A stretch of DNA of 64,000 bases from Pseudorhodobacter sp. MZDSW-24AT. Lineage in GTDB: Bacteria > Pseudomonadota > Alphaproteobacteria > Rhodobacterales > Rhodobacteraceae. The first letter of the stretch is position 1; each line of letters begins with the position of its first letter. Below, piece after piece: positions 55,865 through 64,000 of this stretch. A program made the translations under genes and the position numbers. The notes under the pieces were generated by a model that was given only the letters and a program-made list of their open reading frames with translations, was not told where the DNA came from and made no database searches. The stretch covers positions 62,001 through 126,000 of the forward strand of contig NZ_PGOI01000013.1 of the NCBI RefSeq assembly GCF_002794355.1, written 5' to 3'.

Positions 55865-58693
55865 ATGGCGCAGGCCCATCCGCCGTCGCAGCCCCTCTCT
55901 GGCGCCGCCCTTACGGCTGCGCCAGAGAGCGATCTTGTCGCCGCTCCCCTGCCCGACATGCTGCTCCCCCCCGCGCAGATCTTCGACCCGAAGGCCTGCC
56001 TCTCCGCGATTGCCGCCGAGGCCGCCACCGCGCCCGACAGCCGGGCGCTGCGCAGCCTTGCCGTGCAGCACCTGAGCGAGGCGCGCCACCGTGGCAACGC
56101 CGCGCTGGCCGAGGCCTTCACCCGCCGCCCGCGTGACGCACGCGCGCTGGTGCTGGGCCAGTCGGTGTTGACCGATGGGCTGGTGCGCGTGGCGCTCGAA
56201 GTCGCCTGCCGCTGGCTCCACCCGCTCCCGAACCCCACCGAGTCCGAGCGCATCGCCGTCGTCGCCGTCGGCGGCTATGGCCGCGCCGAGATGGCCCCCG
56301 CCTCCGACGTCGATCTGCTCTTCCTCACCCCGTGGAAGACCACGCCTTGGGCAGAGAGCGTGGTGGAATCCATGCTCTACATCCTGTGGGACCTGAAGCT
56401 GAAGGTCGGTCACGCCACCCGCACCGTCAAGGATTGCATCCGGCTCGGGCGCGAGGACATCACCATCCGCACCGCCTTGCTCGAACACCGTTTCATCGCC
56501 GGTCACCAGCCGCTGGCCACCGAACTCGGCGACCGGCTCTGGGCCGAACTGTTCCGCAACTCCGGCCCCGAATTCATCGAAGCCAAGCTCACCGAACGCG
56601 CCGAGCGTCACAAACGCCAAGGCGGTCAGCGCTATGTGCTGGAACCCAACGTCAAAGAGGGCAAGGGCGGCCTGCGCGATCTGCAAACCCTCTACTGGAT
56701 CGGCAAATACCTGCACCGCGTCCCCGCCGCCCGCGAACTCGTCGCCATCGGCCTGTTCCGCCCCGAGGAATATGAAACCTTCCGCACCGCCGAAGAATTC
56801 CTCTGGGCCGTGCGCTGCCATCTGCATTACATCACCGGCCGCGCCATGGACCAGCTCACCTTCGACCTTCAGGTCGAAGTCGCCGACCGCATGGGCTACC
56901 GCGATGCCGGTGGCCGCCGCGCGGTGGAAATCTTCATGCAGGATTACTTCCGCCACGCCACCCGCGTGGGCGAGCTGACCCGCATCTTCCTCACCGAACT
57001 CGAAGCCCGCCACGCCAAGCCCGAAGCCAGCCTCTTCGGCATCTTCAAGCGCAAGAAACGCGTCCGCGAAGGCTACCGCCTGATCCAAGGCCGCATCGAT
57101 GTGGTGGATGAGGTCGCCTTCCTGCAAGACCCGCTCAACCTCTTGCGCATCTTCGAAGAAGCCCTGCGCACCGGCTATCTGCTGCACCCCAACGTGATGC
57201 GGATGATCGCCGCCAATCTTTCACTCATCGACGATTCGGTGCGCGACACCCCCGAGGCCGTGCGGCTCTTCACCGACATGCTGCTCAAACACGGCAACCC
57301 CGAACGCGCGCTGCGCCGGATGAACGAGCTTGGCGTGCTCGGCGCCTTCATCCCCGATTTCGAACGCATCGTCGCCATGATGCAGTTCAACGTCTACCAC
57401 CACTACACGGTGGACGAACACATCATCCAATGCATCTCCGTCCTCGCCCAGATCGAACGCGGCGAGCTGGTGGAAGAACTGCCCATCGCCTCGCGCATCC
57501 TCGCGGGCGGCGTCAACCGCAAGGTGCTCTACGTCGCCCTTTTGCTGCATGACATCGGCAAGGGCCGCCCCGAAGACCATTCCATCATCGGCGCGCAGAT
57601 GGCGCGGCGCATCGCGCCCCGGCTTGGCCTCACGGCGGAAGAGGTGGAAACCGTCGAATGGCTGGTGCGCTATCACCTCTTGATGTCGGATGTCGCGCAA
57701 AAGCGTGACATCGGCGATCCGCGCACGCTGCGCGATTTTGCCAAGGCGGTGAAAACCCGCAAACGGCTCGATCTGCTGACCGTGCTCACCGTCTGCGACA
57801 TCCGTGGCGTCGGCCCCGGCACGTGGAACAACTGGAAAGCCATGCTGCTGCGCAGGCTTTACAACGAAACCGCCGAGGCGCTGGAAAACGGGCTGGAAAA
57901 CGTCAACCGCACCAAGCGCGAGGATGAAGGCAAAAAGGCGCTGCGCATCGCGCTGGCCGATTGGCCACAGGCCGATATCCGCGCCGAACTGGCCCGCCAT
58001 TACCCGCCCTATTGGCAAGGCCTGCCCACGGAAACCCAAGCCGTCTTTGCCCGTCTCTTGCGCGGACTGGGCGATGATGAAATCCGCATCGACCTGCACC
58101 CCGAGCCCGACCGCGATGCCACCCGCGCCGCCTTTGCGCTGGCCGATCATCCGGGCATCTTCTCGCGCCTTGCCGGTGCGCTGGCGCTTGTGGGCGCCAA
58201 TGTGGTGGATGCGCGCACCTATACCTCGAAAGATGGCTATGCCACCGCCGTTTTCTGGGTGCAGGACAGCGAAGGCAAACCCTATGACGAAGCCCGCCTG
58301 CCCCGCCTGCGCAGCATGATCGACAAAACCCTGCGCGGTCAGGTCGTCGCCCGCGACGCGCTCAAGGACCGCGACAAGGTGAAAAAGCGCGAAAGCGAAT
58401 TCCGCTTTCCCACCCATATCACCTTCGACAACGAAGGCTCGGATATCTACACCATCATCGAGGTCGATACCCGCGACCGTCCCGGTCTGCTCTATGATCT
58501 CACCCGCACGCTGGCCAACAACAACATCTATATTGCCTCCGCCGTGATCGCGACCTATGGCGCGCAGGTGGTCGACAGCTTTTACGTCAAGGATATGTTC
58601 GGGTTGAAAATGCACGCCAAACCCAAGCAGGACGCCTTGGAAAAGAAACTGCGCCAAGCCATCCTCGAAGGCCGGGAGCGCGCCGCCACATGA
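55865..58693 (+). CDS. glnD: [Protein-PII] uridylyltransferase / uridylyl-removing enzyme
   Basis: The nitrogen sensor that adds or removes UMP on PII proteins according to glutamine. The 942-residue protein has a nucleotidyltransferase domain with GGYGRAEMAPASDVDLL, an HD domain with LLHDIGKGRPEDHS for deuridylylation, and two C-terminal ACT domains (DHPGIFSRLAGALALVGANVVDA and DRPGLLYDLTRTLANNNIYI, each cited by its first residues) that bind glutamine. The last four bases overlap the murJ start (ATGA). Confidence 0.97.
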   Translation: MAQAHPPSQPLSGAALTAAPESDLVAAPLPDMLLPPAQIFDPKACLSAIAAEAATAPDSRALRSLAVQHLSEARHRGNAALAEAFTRRPRDARALVLGQSVLTDGLVRVALEVACRWLHPLPNPTESERIAVVAVGGYGRAEMAPASDVDLLFLTPWKTTPWAESVVESMLYILWDLKLKVGHATRTVKDCIRLGREDITIRTALLEHRFIAGHQPLATELGDRLWAELFRNSGPEFIEAKLTERAERHKRQGGQRYVLEPNVKEGKGGLRDLQTLYWIGKYLHRVPAARELVAIGLFRPEEYETFRTAEEFLWAVRCHLHYITGRAMDQLTFDLQVEVADRMGYRDAGGRRAVEIFMQDYFRHATRVGELTRIFLTELEARHAKPEASLFGIFKRKKRVREGYRLIQGRIDVVDEVAFLQDPLNLLRIFEEALRTGYLLHPNVMRMIAANLSLIDDSVRDTPEAVRLFTDMLLKHGNPERALRRMNELGVLGAFIPDFERIVAMMQFNVYHHYTVDEHIIQCISVLAQIERGELVEELPIASRILAGGVNRKVLYVALLLHDIGKGRPEDHSIIGAQMARRIAPRLGLTAEEVETVEWLVRYHLLMSDVAQKRDIGDPRTLRDFAKAVKTRKRLDLLTVLTVCDIRGVGPGTWNNWKAMLLRRLYNETAEALENGLENVNRTKREDEGKKALRIALADWPQADIRAELARHYPPYWQGLPTETQAVFARLLRGLGDDEIRIDLHPEPDRDATRAAFALADHPGIFSRLAGALALVGANVVDARTYTSKDGYATAVFWVQDSEGKPYDEARLPRLRSMIDKTLRGQVVARDALKDRDKVKKRESEFRFPTHITFDNEGSDIYTIIEVDTRDRPGLLYDLTRTLANNNIYIASAVIATYGAQVVDSFYVKDMFGLKMHAKPKQDALEKKLRQAILEGRERAAT

Positions 58694-60237
58694 AACCCAT
58701 CCGCCTGATCCGCTCGATCATGGTGGTCGGCGGCTGGACGTTGCTGTCGCGCGGCGCGGGCTTTGCCCGCGACATCCTGATGGCCGCCTATCTTGGTTCC
58801 GGCCCGGTGGCGCAGGCCTTTCTGATCGCCTTCTCCTTGCCCAATATGTTCCGCCGCTTCTTTGCCGAAGGCGCCTTCAACATGGCTTTCGTGCCGATGT
58901 TCGCCAAAAAGCTGGAAGCCGGCGAAGACCCCAAAACCTTTGCCCGCGATGCGTTCAGCGGGCTTGCGGGCATCTTGCTGGTGTTTTCGGTGCTGGGCAC
59001 CTTGGCAATGCCTTGGCTGGTCTGGGCCATGGCCTCGGGCTTTGCGGGCGATGAACGCTTTGATCTGGCCGTGCTTTATGGCCGGATCGGCTTTTCCTAC
59101 ATTCTCTTCATCAGCCTCGTCGCGCTGCTCTCGGGCGTGCTCAATGCCTTTGGCCGCTTCACCGAAGCCTCTTTCGTGCCCGTGCTGATGAACCTCATGT
59201 TCATCGCCGCCATGCTCATGGCCGACCGCTTCGGCTGGGATATGGGCCTGACACTGGCGTGGACGGTGCCGATCACCGGTGTGGCGCAATTCGCCTTCAC
59301 GTGGTGGGCGGCAGCCCGCATGGGCTTTGCGCTGGTGCCGACATGGCCAAAGCTCACGCCCGAACTGAAGCGCCTGTTCGTCATCGCCGCCCCGGCTGTG
59401 CTGGCGGGCGGGGTGGTGCAGATCAACCTGCTTGTGGGGCGTCAGGTCGCCAGCTTCACCGATGGCGCGGTCGCTTGGCTGTCTTACGCCGACCGGCTTT
59501 ATCAGCTTCCCTTGGGCGTGGTGGGCATCGCCATCGGCACCGTGCTCCTGCCCGATCTCTCGCGCCGCCTGCGGGCGGGGGATGCCCAAGGCGGGCGGGA
59601 CAGCTTCAACCGGGGCAGCGAATTCGCCATGGTGCTGACGGTTCCTTCGGCGGTGGCGCTGGTGGTGATCGCGATGCCGCTCTGCGCGGTGCTGTTCGAG
59701 CGCGGCGCCTTTGGCCCCGATGACACCGCCAATACCGCGATGGCCTTGGCGGTCTATGGTCTGGGCCTTCCCGCCTTCATGCTGCAAAAGATGCTGCAAC
59801 CGCTGTATTATGCGCGCGAAGATACGAAACGGCCGTTCCGCTATGCCGTGATCTGCATGATCGTGAATGCGATCATCGCCGTGGGCCTGTTGCCGCTGAT
59901 CGGTTTTGTCGCGGCGGCACTGGCCACCACGCTCTCGGCTTGGGTCATGGTCTGGCAACTCTGGCGCGGAAGCCGTGGCATGGGGCCCGAAGCGCAGTTC
60001 GATGACCGCTTTCGCGCGCGGGCGTGGCGGATCGTGCTGGCGGCGCTGGGGATGGGCGGGGTGCTGTTCGTCGCGATGATGGCGCTGGCGCCGATGCTGG
60101 GCACCGACGGGCTGCGCTACCCGGCGCTGGCGCTGCTGATCCTCGCAGGGGTGCTGGCCTATTTCGGCGCGGGCACCCTGCTCGGGGCGTTTCACTTGTC
60201 TGATTTCAGATCGGCGCTGCGCCGCAACCGCGGCTGA
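58690..60237 (+). CDS. murJ: Lipid II flippase MurJ
   Basis: A 515-residue polytopic protein with about 14 membrane helices that moves the peptidoglycan precursor lipid II across the inner membrane. Family segments include RGAGFARDILMAAYLG, SLPNMFRRFFAEGAFNMAFVP, cited as NMFRRFFAEGAF, LYQLPLGVVGIAIGTVLLP, and YYAREDTKRPF. It is translationally coupled to glnD and convergent with the rhomboid-family gene after 124 bp. Confidence 0.96.
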   Translation: MKPIRLIRSIMVVGGWTLLSRGAGFARDILMAAYLGSGPVAQAFLIAFSLPNMFRRFFAEGAFNMAFVPMFAKKLEAGEDPKTFARDAFSGLAGILLVFSVLGTLAMPWLVWAMASGFAGDERFDLAVLYGRIGFSYILFISLVALLSGVLNAFGRFTEASFVPVLMNLMFIAAMLMADRFGWDMGLTLAWTVPITGVAQFAFTWWAAARMGFALVPTWPKLTPELKRLFVIAAPAVLAGGVVQINLLVGRQVASFTDGAVAWLSYADRLYQLPLGVVGIAIGTVLLPDLSRRLRAGDAQGGRDSFNRGSEFAMVLTVPSAVALVVIAMPLCAVLFERGAFGPDDTANTAMALAVYGLGLPAFMLQKMLQPLYYAREDTKRPFRYAVICMIVNAIIAVGLLPLIGFVAAALATTLSAWVMVWQLWRGSRGMGPEAQFDDRFRARAWRIVLAALGMGGVLFVAMMALAPMLGTDGLRYPALALLILAGVLAYFGAGTLLGAFHLSDFRSALRRNRG

Positions 60238-60361
60238 CCCGCCGCGACTGCGCCTGTGCCTGCGCTTGCGCTTGCCCTCGCGCCAAACCTTAACAGAGCC
60301 TTAAATCGAAATCCTAACCCCTTGATTTCACCGCACTGCCCTGCGTGTAACACAGCGGGCA

Positions 60362-61048
60362 CTACCGCTGGCGGAGTTTCTCAAGCACCCGCCCCCAGCC
60401 CCCCGGGCTGACCACGAAAGACAGGGCAAATCCGGTGGCAAAACCGGTCAGGTCCGCCACCCACTCATACCCGCCCCCGAACAGCAGCCCAAAGATCAGC
60501 TGGATGCCCAGCAGGAACCCGATGAGCGTGAAGGCCCGGTATTTGTTGGCCCCCACCGCCGCAAGGTTCACCCACAACAGGAAGGTGAACCCTCCGATCA
60601 ACCCATAGACCGAAGGATACCCCCCGATCAAAGGCGCGCGCACCCCCGGCAGAACCAGCGTGTAGACCAAGGCCCCCACGATGGCCGAGGCAAAGAAGAT
60701 GAGCAGCACCGCCCACCACCGGAACACCTCCCCCACCATCTTCCCCAAGGCCAGCAGGATGACGACCACGAACAGCACATGCGTCACCCCCCCATGCACG
60801 AAGGGATAGCTCACCAACCGATGCAGCCCCTCCAGCGGATACTGCCCGGTGTCGAGGAAATACCGCATCAACTCGGGCGAGAAGGCAAAGCGCTCCAGCG
60901 CCTGCAACCGCCAGCCGATCCCCTCCGCCCCGCCCACCAGCCCCGCGCCCGCAGCGCTCAGGACCAATTCCATCGCGATCATCGGCAAGGCCAGCACCCA
61001 CACCACCACCGGCAACGGGTTCAAAGGGGCGGCGTTTGTGTTCTGCAT
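60362..61048 (-). CDS. Rhomboid-family membrane protein lacking catalytic residues
   Basis: A 228-residue protein with about six membrane helices and the rhomboid layout. By eye the active-site positions are altered: the helix-4 motif reads GGYPSVYGLIGG with Tyr144 where the catalytic Ser of G-x-S-G normally stands (a Ser occurs two residues later). The helix-6 motif reads ADLTGFATG with Asp199 in place of the catalytic His, and the H-x-x-x-N of helix 2 reads HVLFV (Val94 for Asn). It is therefore probably a non-proteolytic pseudorhomboid. It is divergent to trpS. Confidence 0.85.
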   Translation of the reverse strand: MQNTNAAPLNPLPVVVWVLALPMIAMELVLSAAGAGLVGGAEGIGWRLQALERFAFSPELMRYFLDTGQYPLEGLHRLVSYPFVHGGVTHVLFVVVILLALGKMVGEVFRWWAVLLIFFASAIVGALVYTLVLPGVRAPLIGGYPSVYGLIGGFTFLLWVNLAAVGANKYRAFTLIGFLLGIQLIFGLLFGGGYEWVADLTGFATGFALSFVVSPGGWGRVLEKLRQR

Positions 61049-61137
61049 GGCATGCTCCTGCGCGAAGGCGCCCCGATTGACGCCCCCTTGCCCATGGATT
61101 ACGCCAGCCTCAGCACTTTATCCAGATGGAGACGACC

Positions 61138-62184
61138 ATGTCAGAGCCTTCGGCGGTCCAAACGCCGCAAGCCTTTCCGCCGCGGATTTTCTCAGGCATC
61201 CAGCCCTCGGGCGGGCTCACGCTTGGCAATTACCTCGGCGCTCTGAAACGCTTCGCCGAAAAGCAGAACGAAGGCATCGAGACAATCTATTGCCTCGTCG
61301 ACATGCATGCGATCACCGTCTGGCAAGATCCGGCCAAGCTGCGCCAGCAAACCCGCGAAGGCGCGGCGGCCTTCATCGCCTCGGGCGTCGATCCGGCGCG
61401 GTCCATCCTGTTCAACCAAAGCCAAGTCTCTGCCCATGCCGAACTGGCGTGGATCTTTAACTGCGTGGCGCGTCTGGGCTGGATGAACCGGATGACCCAG
61501 TTCAAGGACAAGGCGGGCAAGAATGCCGAAGCCGCCTCTCTTGGGCTTTACGCCTACCCGGCGCTGATGGCCGCCGACATCATGGCCTATCACGCCACCC
61601 ATGTGCCCGTGGGCGAGGATCAGAAGCAGCATCTGGAACTGACCCGCGACATCGCGGCCAAGTTCAACCATGACTTCGGCGTCGATTTCTTCCCCATCGT
61701 CGAGCCGCTGATCGAGGGCGCCGCGACGCGCGTGATGTCCTTGCGCGACGGCACCAAGAAGATGTCGAAATCCGACCCGTCCGACCAAAGCCGCATCAAC
61801 CTGACCGATGATGCCGATGCCATCGCCACCAAGATCCGCAAGGCCAAAACCGACCCGGAGCCGCTGCCAGCGCACCTTGACGGCTTGAAGGACCGCCCCG
61901 AGGCGCGAAACCTCGTGAACATTTACGCGGCCCTGTCTGGCATGACCGCGGCAGAGGTGATCGCCGAGAACGCGGGCGCGCAATTCGGCACCTTCAAGCC
62001 CAAGCTGGCCGATCTGGCCGTCTCGGTGATGGCGCCGATCACCACCGAGATGAACCGGCTGATGCAGGACCCGGCCGAGATCGACCGTATATTGGGCGAA
62101 GGCGCAGGCCGGGCGGAGGCCATTGCACGGCCCGTTCTGGACCAAGTCTACGACATCGTCGGCATGATCCGCAAAGCACGCTGA
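61138..62184 (+). CDS. trpS: Tryptophanyl-tRNA synthetase
   Basis: A class Ic synthetase of 348 residues charging tRNA-Trp. The HIGH-like signature is in [13 protein letters not shown] and the KMSKS motif in [27 protein letters not shown], cited as [10 protein letters not shown], recognises tryptophan and ATP. Two in-frame ATGs are near (61126 and 61138); GGAG at a spacing of 7-8 favours 61138. It is divergent to the rhomboid-family gene by 89 bp. Confidence 0.95.
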   Translation: MSEPSAVQTPQAFPPRIFSGIQPSGGLTLGNYLGALKRFAEKQNEGIETIYCLVDMHAITVWQDPAKLRQQTREGAAAFIASGVDPARSILFNQSQVSAHAELAWIFNCVARLGWMNRMTQFKDKAGKNAEAASLGLYAYPALMAADIMAYHATHVPVGEDQKQHLELTRDIAAKFNHDFGVDFFPIVEPLIEGAATRVMSLRDGTKKMSKSDPSDQSRINLTDDADAIATKIRKAKTDPEPLPAHLDGLKDRPEARNLVNIYAALSGMTAAEVIAENAGAQFGTFKPKLADLAVSVMAPITTEMNRLMQDPAEIDRILGEGAGRAEAIARPVLDQVYDIVGMIRKAR

Positions 62185-62266
62185 TGCGCGGGGGGGCATC
62201 TTGCCGCCCCCGTTTCCCCACGGGGAAAGTTGATGCCCGGACCACCCACTCTGGCAGGGTAACGCG

Positions 62267-63319
62267 ATGAAACGTCTGGCGCGTCTTGTCTTGTTCTTGC
62301 TGTTTGTTGGCTCGGTCGGGCTGACGCTGCGGTCGGCGGCGGAGATAAGCGCATCCCCGGCCCTTCAGCCCGTGATCACCCGCAGTGCTGCCGAGATCGA
62401 GGCGGTGACTGATCGCATGATGGCGCGCGCGGCGACGCCAGAGCGGCTGAACACCCTGATCGAGGCGCGGCTGGCCGAGGTGCCGCGCAACTGGGTGGCC
62501 TTGCAGGCACTGGCCGAGGTGGTCGAGGCGCAGGGGCATCCGCTGCCCGCCGCCTATGCACAGGCTTGGGACGACGAGTCCGGCCTGATGGCGCTGTCGG
62601 GGAACTGTCTGGCCTGTATCTGGGACATCGGCACCTGCTCCCTGTCCACCGCCTTGATCTGCAAGGCACCGATCCTGTTGACCCCGGTCGAGGATCTGCG
62701 CGGCGTGGTCAAGGCGGGGGCGGATTACACGTTTGGCAACCCGATTGATCAGCTGGATCTGGGCCTGTCGGTGCTGGGGCTGGGGGCGACGGCGGCCTTT
62801 GTGGCGACGGGCGGCACCTCGGCCACCGTGAAGGCCGGCACGGCAACGATCCGGCTGGCGCGCGGGATGGGGCGGCTTTCGCCCGCGCTCGCAGCGCGGA
62901 TGGGGGCCGCGGTGACCGATGGCATCCGCTGGGCGGATTTGCCGATGGTGCGCAGTGCCGATGATGCGGCTGCCCTGCTGCGCACCGATGCCTTGCGCCC
63001 GATGATCGACACGGTGGCCGATCTTGGTCGGGTCGCCGATGCCACCGGGCCGGTGCCTGCGCTGCATCTGCTGCCCTTGGTGGATGATGCTTCCGACGCG
63101 CGGCGGCTGGCACACGCCGCCGAGGCTTTGGGGCCAAAGACGGTCTCACGTGCGGAAGTCTTGGGAAAATCGCGGCTTTTGCGCGCCACCTTGCGCTATG
63201 GCGATGAGGCGGTTGCACTGATTGTGGGGATGGTGGGGGCGCTGTTGTCTTTGGCGCTGATGCTGGCCGGAGCGGTGCAAAGCGCAATGCTGCGCTGGCT
63301 GCAGGCCCGTGTCACATGA
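62267..63319 (+). CDS. Unrecognised membrane-associated protein with a Cys patch
   Basis: A 350-residue protein I cannot assign to a family. An N-terminal signal or anchor helix spans about residues 4-20 and a C-terminal helix about 321-342. A Cys-rich stretch has C114, C117, C124 and C132, which could bind metal or form disulfides in the periplasm. A Gly/Ala-rich hydrophobic segment lies at about 167-183. The codon usage remains high-GC but is richer in G-ended codons than its neighbours. It follows trpS on the same strand after 82 bp and precedes a strong terminator. Confidence 0.7.
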   Translation: MKRLARLVLFLLFVGSVGLTLRSAAEISASPALQPVITRSAAEIEAVTDRMMARAATPERLNTLIEARLAEVPRNWVALQALAEVVEAQGHPLPAAYAQAWDDESGLMALSGNCLACIWDIGTCSLSTALICKAPILLTPVEDLRGVVKAGADYTFGNPIDQLDLGLSVLGLGATAAFVATGGTSATVKAGTATIRLARGMGRLSPALAARMGAAVTDGIRWADLPMVRSADDAAALLRTDALRPMIDTVADLGRVADATGPVPALHLLPLVDDASDARRLAHAAEALGPKTVSRAEVLGKSRLLRATLRYGDEAVALIVGMVGALLSLALMLAGAVQSAMLRWLQARVT

Positions 63320-63413
63320 CTGACGCCAATCCGCGCTAAGACAACAGACGGCGGGTCTGTCCCCTCTCTGCTGCTGATCGGGGCGTCCCCTGCCCCGTGG
63401 CGTCCCGCCTTTT

Positions 63414-63449
63414 GCCCCCGGATCGCCTTGGCGACACGGGGGCCTTTTT
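63414..63449 (+). terminator. Rho-independent terminator
   Basis: GCCCCCG (63414-63420) pairs with CGGGGGC (63437-63443) around an inner TCGCC-TT-GGCGA stem. Five T residues follow at 63445-63449. It ends transcription from the unrecognised protein gene before the VOC gene. Confidence 0.8.
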
Positions 63450-63539
63450 CACACGAGTTGTGCATTCTTGGAGGCTTGGTCGGTGGCAAAAGCCCGGCTA
63501 TCCTGCTGCTGAAAGACTTTCAGCCCAAGGGAGGGCACC

Positions 63540-64000
63540 ATGACCAGTATTCACCCCGGAACCCGCGTCGGCCATGTCCATCTGAAGGTGGCGGATCTGG
63601 ACCGTGCCATTGGGTTTTACTCTGGCTTGCTGGGGTTTGGCGTGACACAGCGCTATGGGCCACAGGCGGCCTTTCTGGCGGCAGGCGGCTATCATCATCA
63701 CATCGGGCTGAACACATGGGAGAGCGCCGGGGGCACACCGCCGCCGCCCGGGCACACCGGGCTGTATCACACCGCCTTTCTGTTCCCCGACCGCAAGGCG
63801 CTGGCGCAAGTGTTCAAGCGGCTGGTCACAGCAGGCTGGCCGATTGACGGCGCGGCCGACCATGGGGTGAGCGAGGCGATCTACCTGCGCGATCCCGACA
63901 ACAATGGGGTCGAGCTTTACGTAGACCGCCCCGAGAGCGACTGGCCGCGCGATGCGCAGGGCACGCTGGCGATGGTGAACAGGCGCTTTGACCTCGCGGC
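63540..64000 (+). CDS. VOC-family (glyoxalase/dioxygenase-fold) protein, 3'-truncated by window end
   Basis: The frame is open from the ATG at 63540 to the end of the window, at least 153 codons. The N-terminus GHVHLKVADLDRAIGFYSGLLGF, cited as HLKVADLDRAIGFY, is the VOC signature. Likely metal ligands are the His in GHVHL, the His in LYHTAFL and the Glu in GVELYVDRP. This layout resembles CatE-type extradiol dioxygenases or glyoxalases. A strong GGGAGGG site precedes the start. The substrate is unknown. Confidence 0.85.
   Translation, partial: MTSIHPGTRVGHVHLKVADLDRAIGFYSGLLGFGVTQRYGPQAAFLAAGGYHHHIGLNTWESAGGTPPPPGHTGLYHTAFLFPDRKALAQVFKRLVTAGWPIDGAADHGVSEAIYLRDPDNNGVELYVDRPESDWPRDAQGTLAMVNRRFDLA

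Overview
This window is high-GC chromosomal DNA from an alphaproteobacterium, most likely a Rhodobacteraceae member (Rhodobacter/Gemmobacter/Tabrizicola-like). The evidence is the split F1-only ATP synthase operon (atpHAGDC with no F0 genes beside it), an RpoHII-type sigma factor, the DUF2125, extensin-like, Hint-domain and YcjX/YcjF families, GTG starts on several core genes, and a strong bias for G/C in codon third positions. I see no phage, insertion sequence, CRISPR array, tRNA or rRNA. The coding is dense, with many overlapping start/stop pairs.

Layout. 1-7.3 kb: a TraB/GumN tail, Mn pyrophosphatase, HAD hydrolase, MaoC dehydratase, ribF, YcgN-like protein, threonine aldolase, 2-hydroxychromene-2-carboxylate isomerase, prs, and an H-type lectin-domain protein. 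7.4-12.3 kb: atpCDGAH on the minus strand with a candidate promoter. 12.5-16.7 kb: methyltransferase, gloB, clpA with a strong terminator. 16.9-24.9 kb: an OmpA/MotB-like and ExbB/MotA-like pair, ChaC-like cyclotransferase, DUF2125 protein, extensin-like protein, tyrC-hisC, UPF0114 protein. 25.1-28.3 kb: rpsD with a good promoter and terminator, a Hint-domain protein, a GlxA-type regulator.

28.5-34.6 kb holds the most interesting locus. Five minus-strand genes are read head-to-tail with overlapping or abutting ends: a KAS III-like condensing enzyme, an extended SDR/epimerase, an MBL-fold hydrolase, an F390-synthetase-like adenylate-forming enzyme and an ATP-grasp ligase. A GNAT-fold-like protein meets them convergently, its stop codon overlapping that of the ATP-grasp gene. 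The set has its own candidate promoter and looks like a small biosynthetic operon whose product I cannot name. It partly echoes the OleA/OleD/OleC logic of beta-lactone and olefin synthesis, but with different ligase and hydrolase families.

34.8-43.9 kb: a PfkB sugar kinase, a NitT/TauT-type ABC transporter, truA, the YcjX/YcjF pair, and a polar amino-acid ABC permease plus binding protein without an ATPase. 44-49.7 kb: a membrane-anchored ThiF/MoeB-like protein, dut and coaBC; rpoH translationally coupled to a ChaN-like protein; cobU with a histidine phosphatase. 49.8-54.6 kb: a GST fused to a YHS-like Cys module, comM, gshB, yraN, rsmI. 54.7-64 kb: a LpoA-like lipoprotein, glnD-murJ, a rhomboid-family protein that appears to lack its catalytic residues, trpS, an unrecognised membrane protein, and a VOC-family protein cut by the window end.

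Non-coding signals include a dispersed intergenic repeat (core GGGAGTATTT...AAAGGTGCAA, four copies, two forming a large inverted repeat), a double AT-rich palindrome between comM and gshB, a 28-bp tandem hairpin repeat after rpsD, three clear rho-independent terminators and several candidate sigma-70 promoters. All promoter and repeat calls were made by eye.
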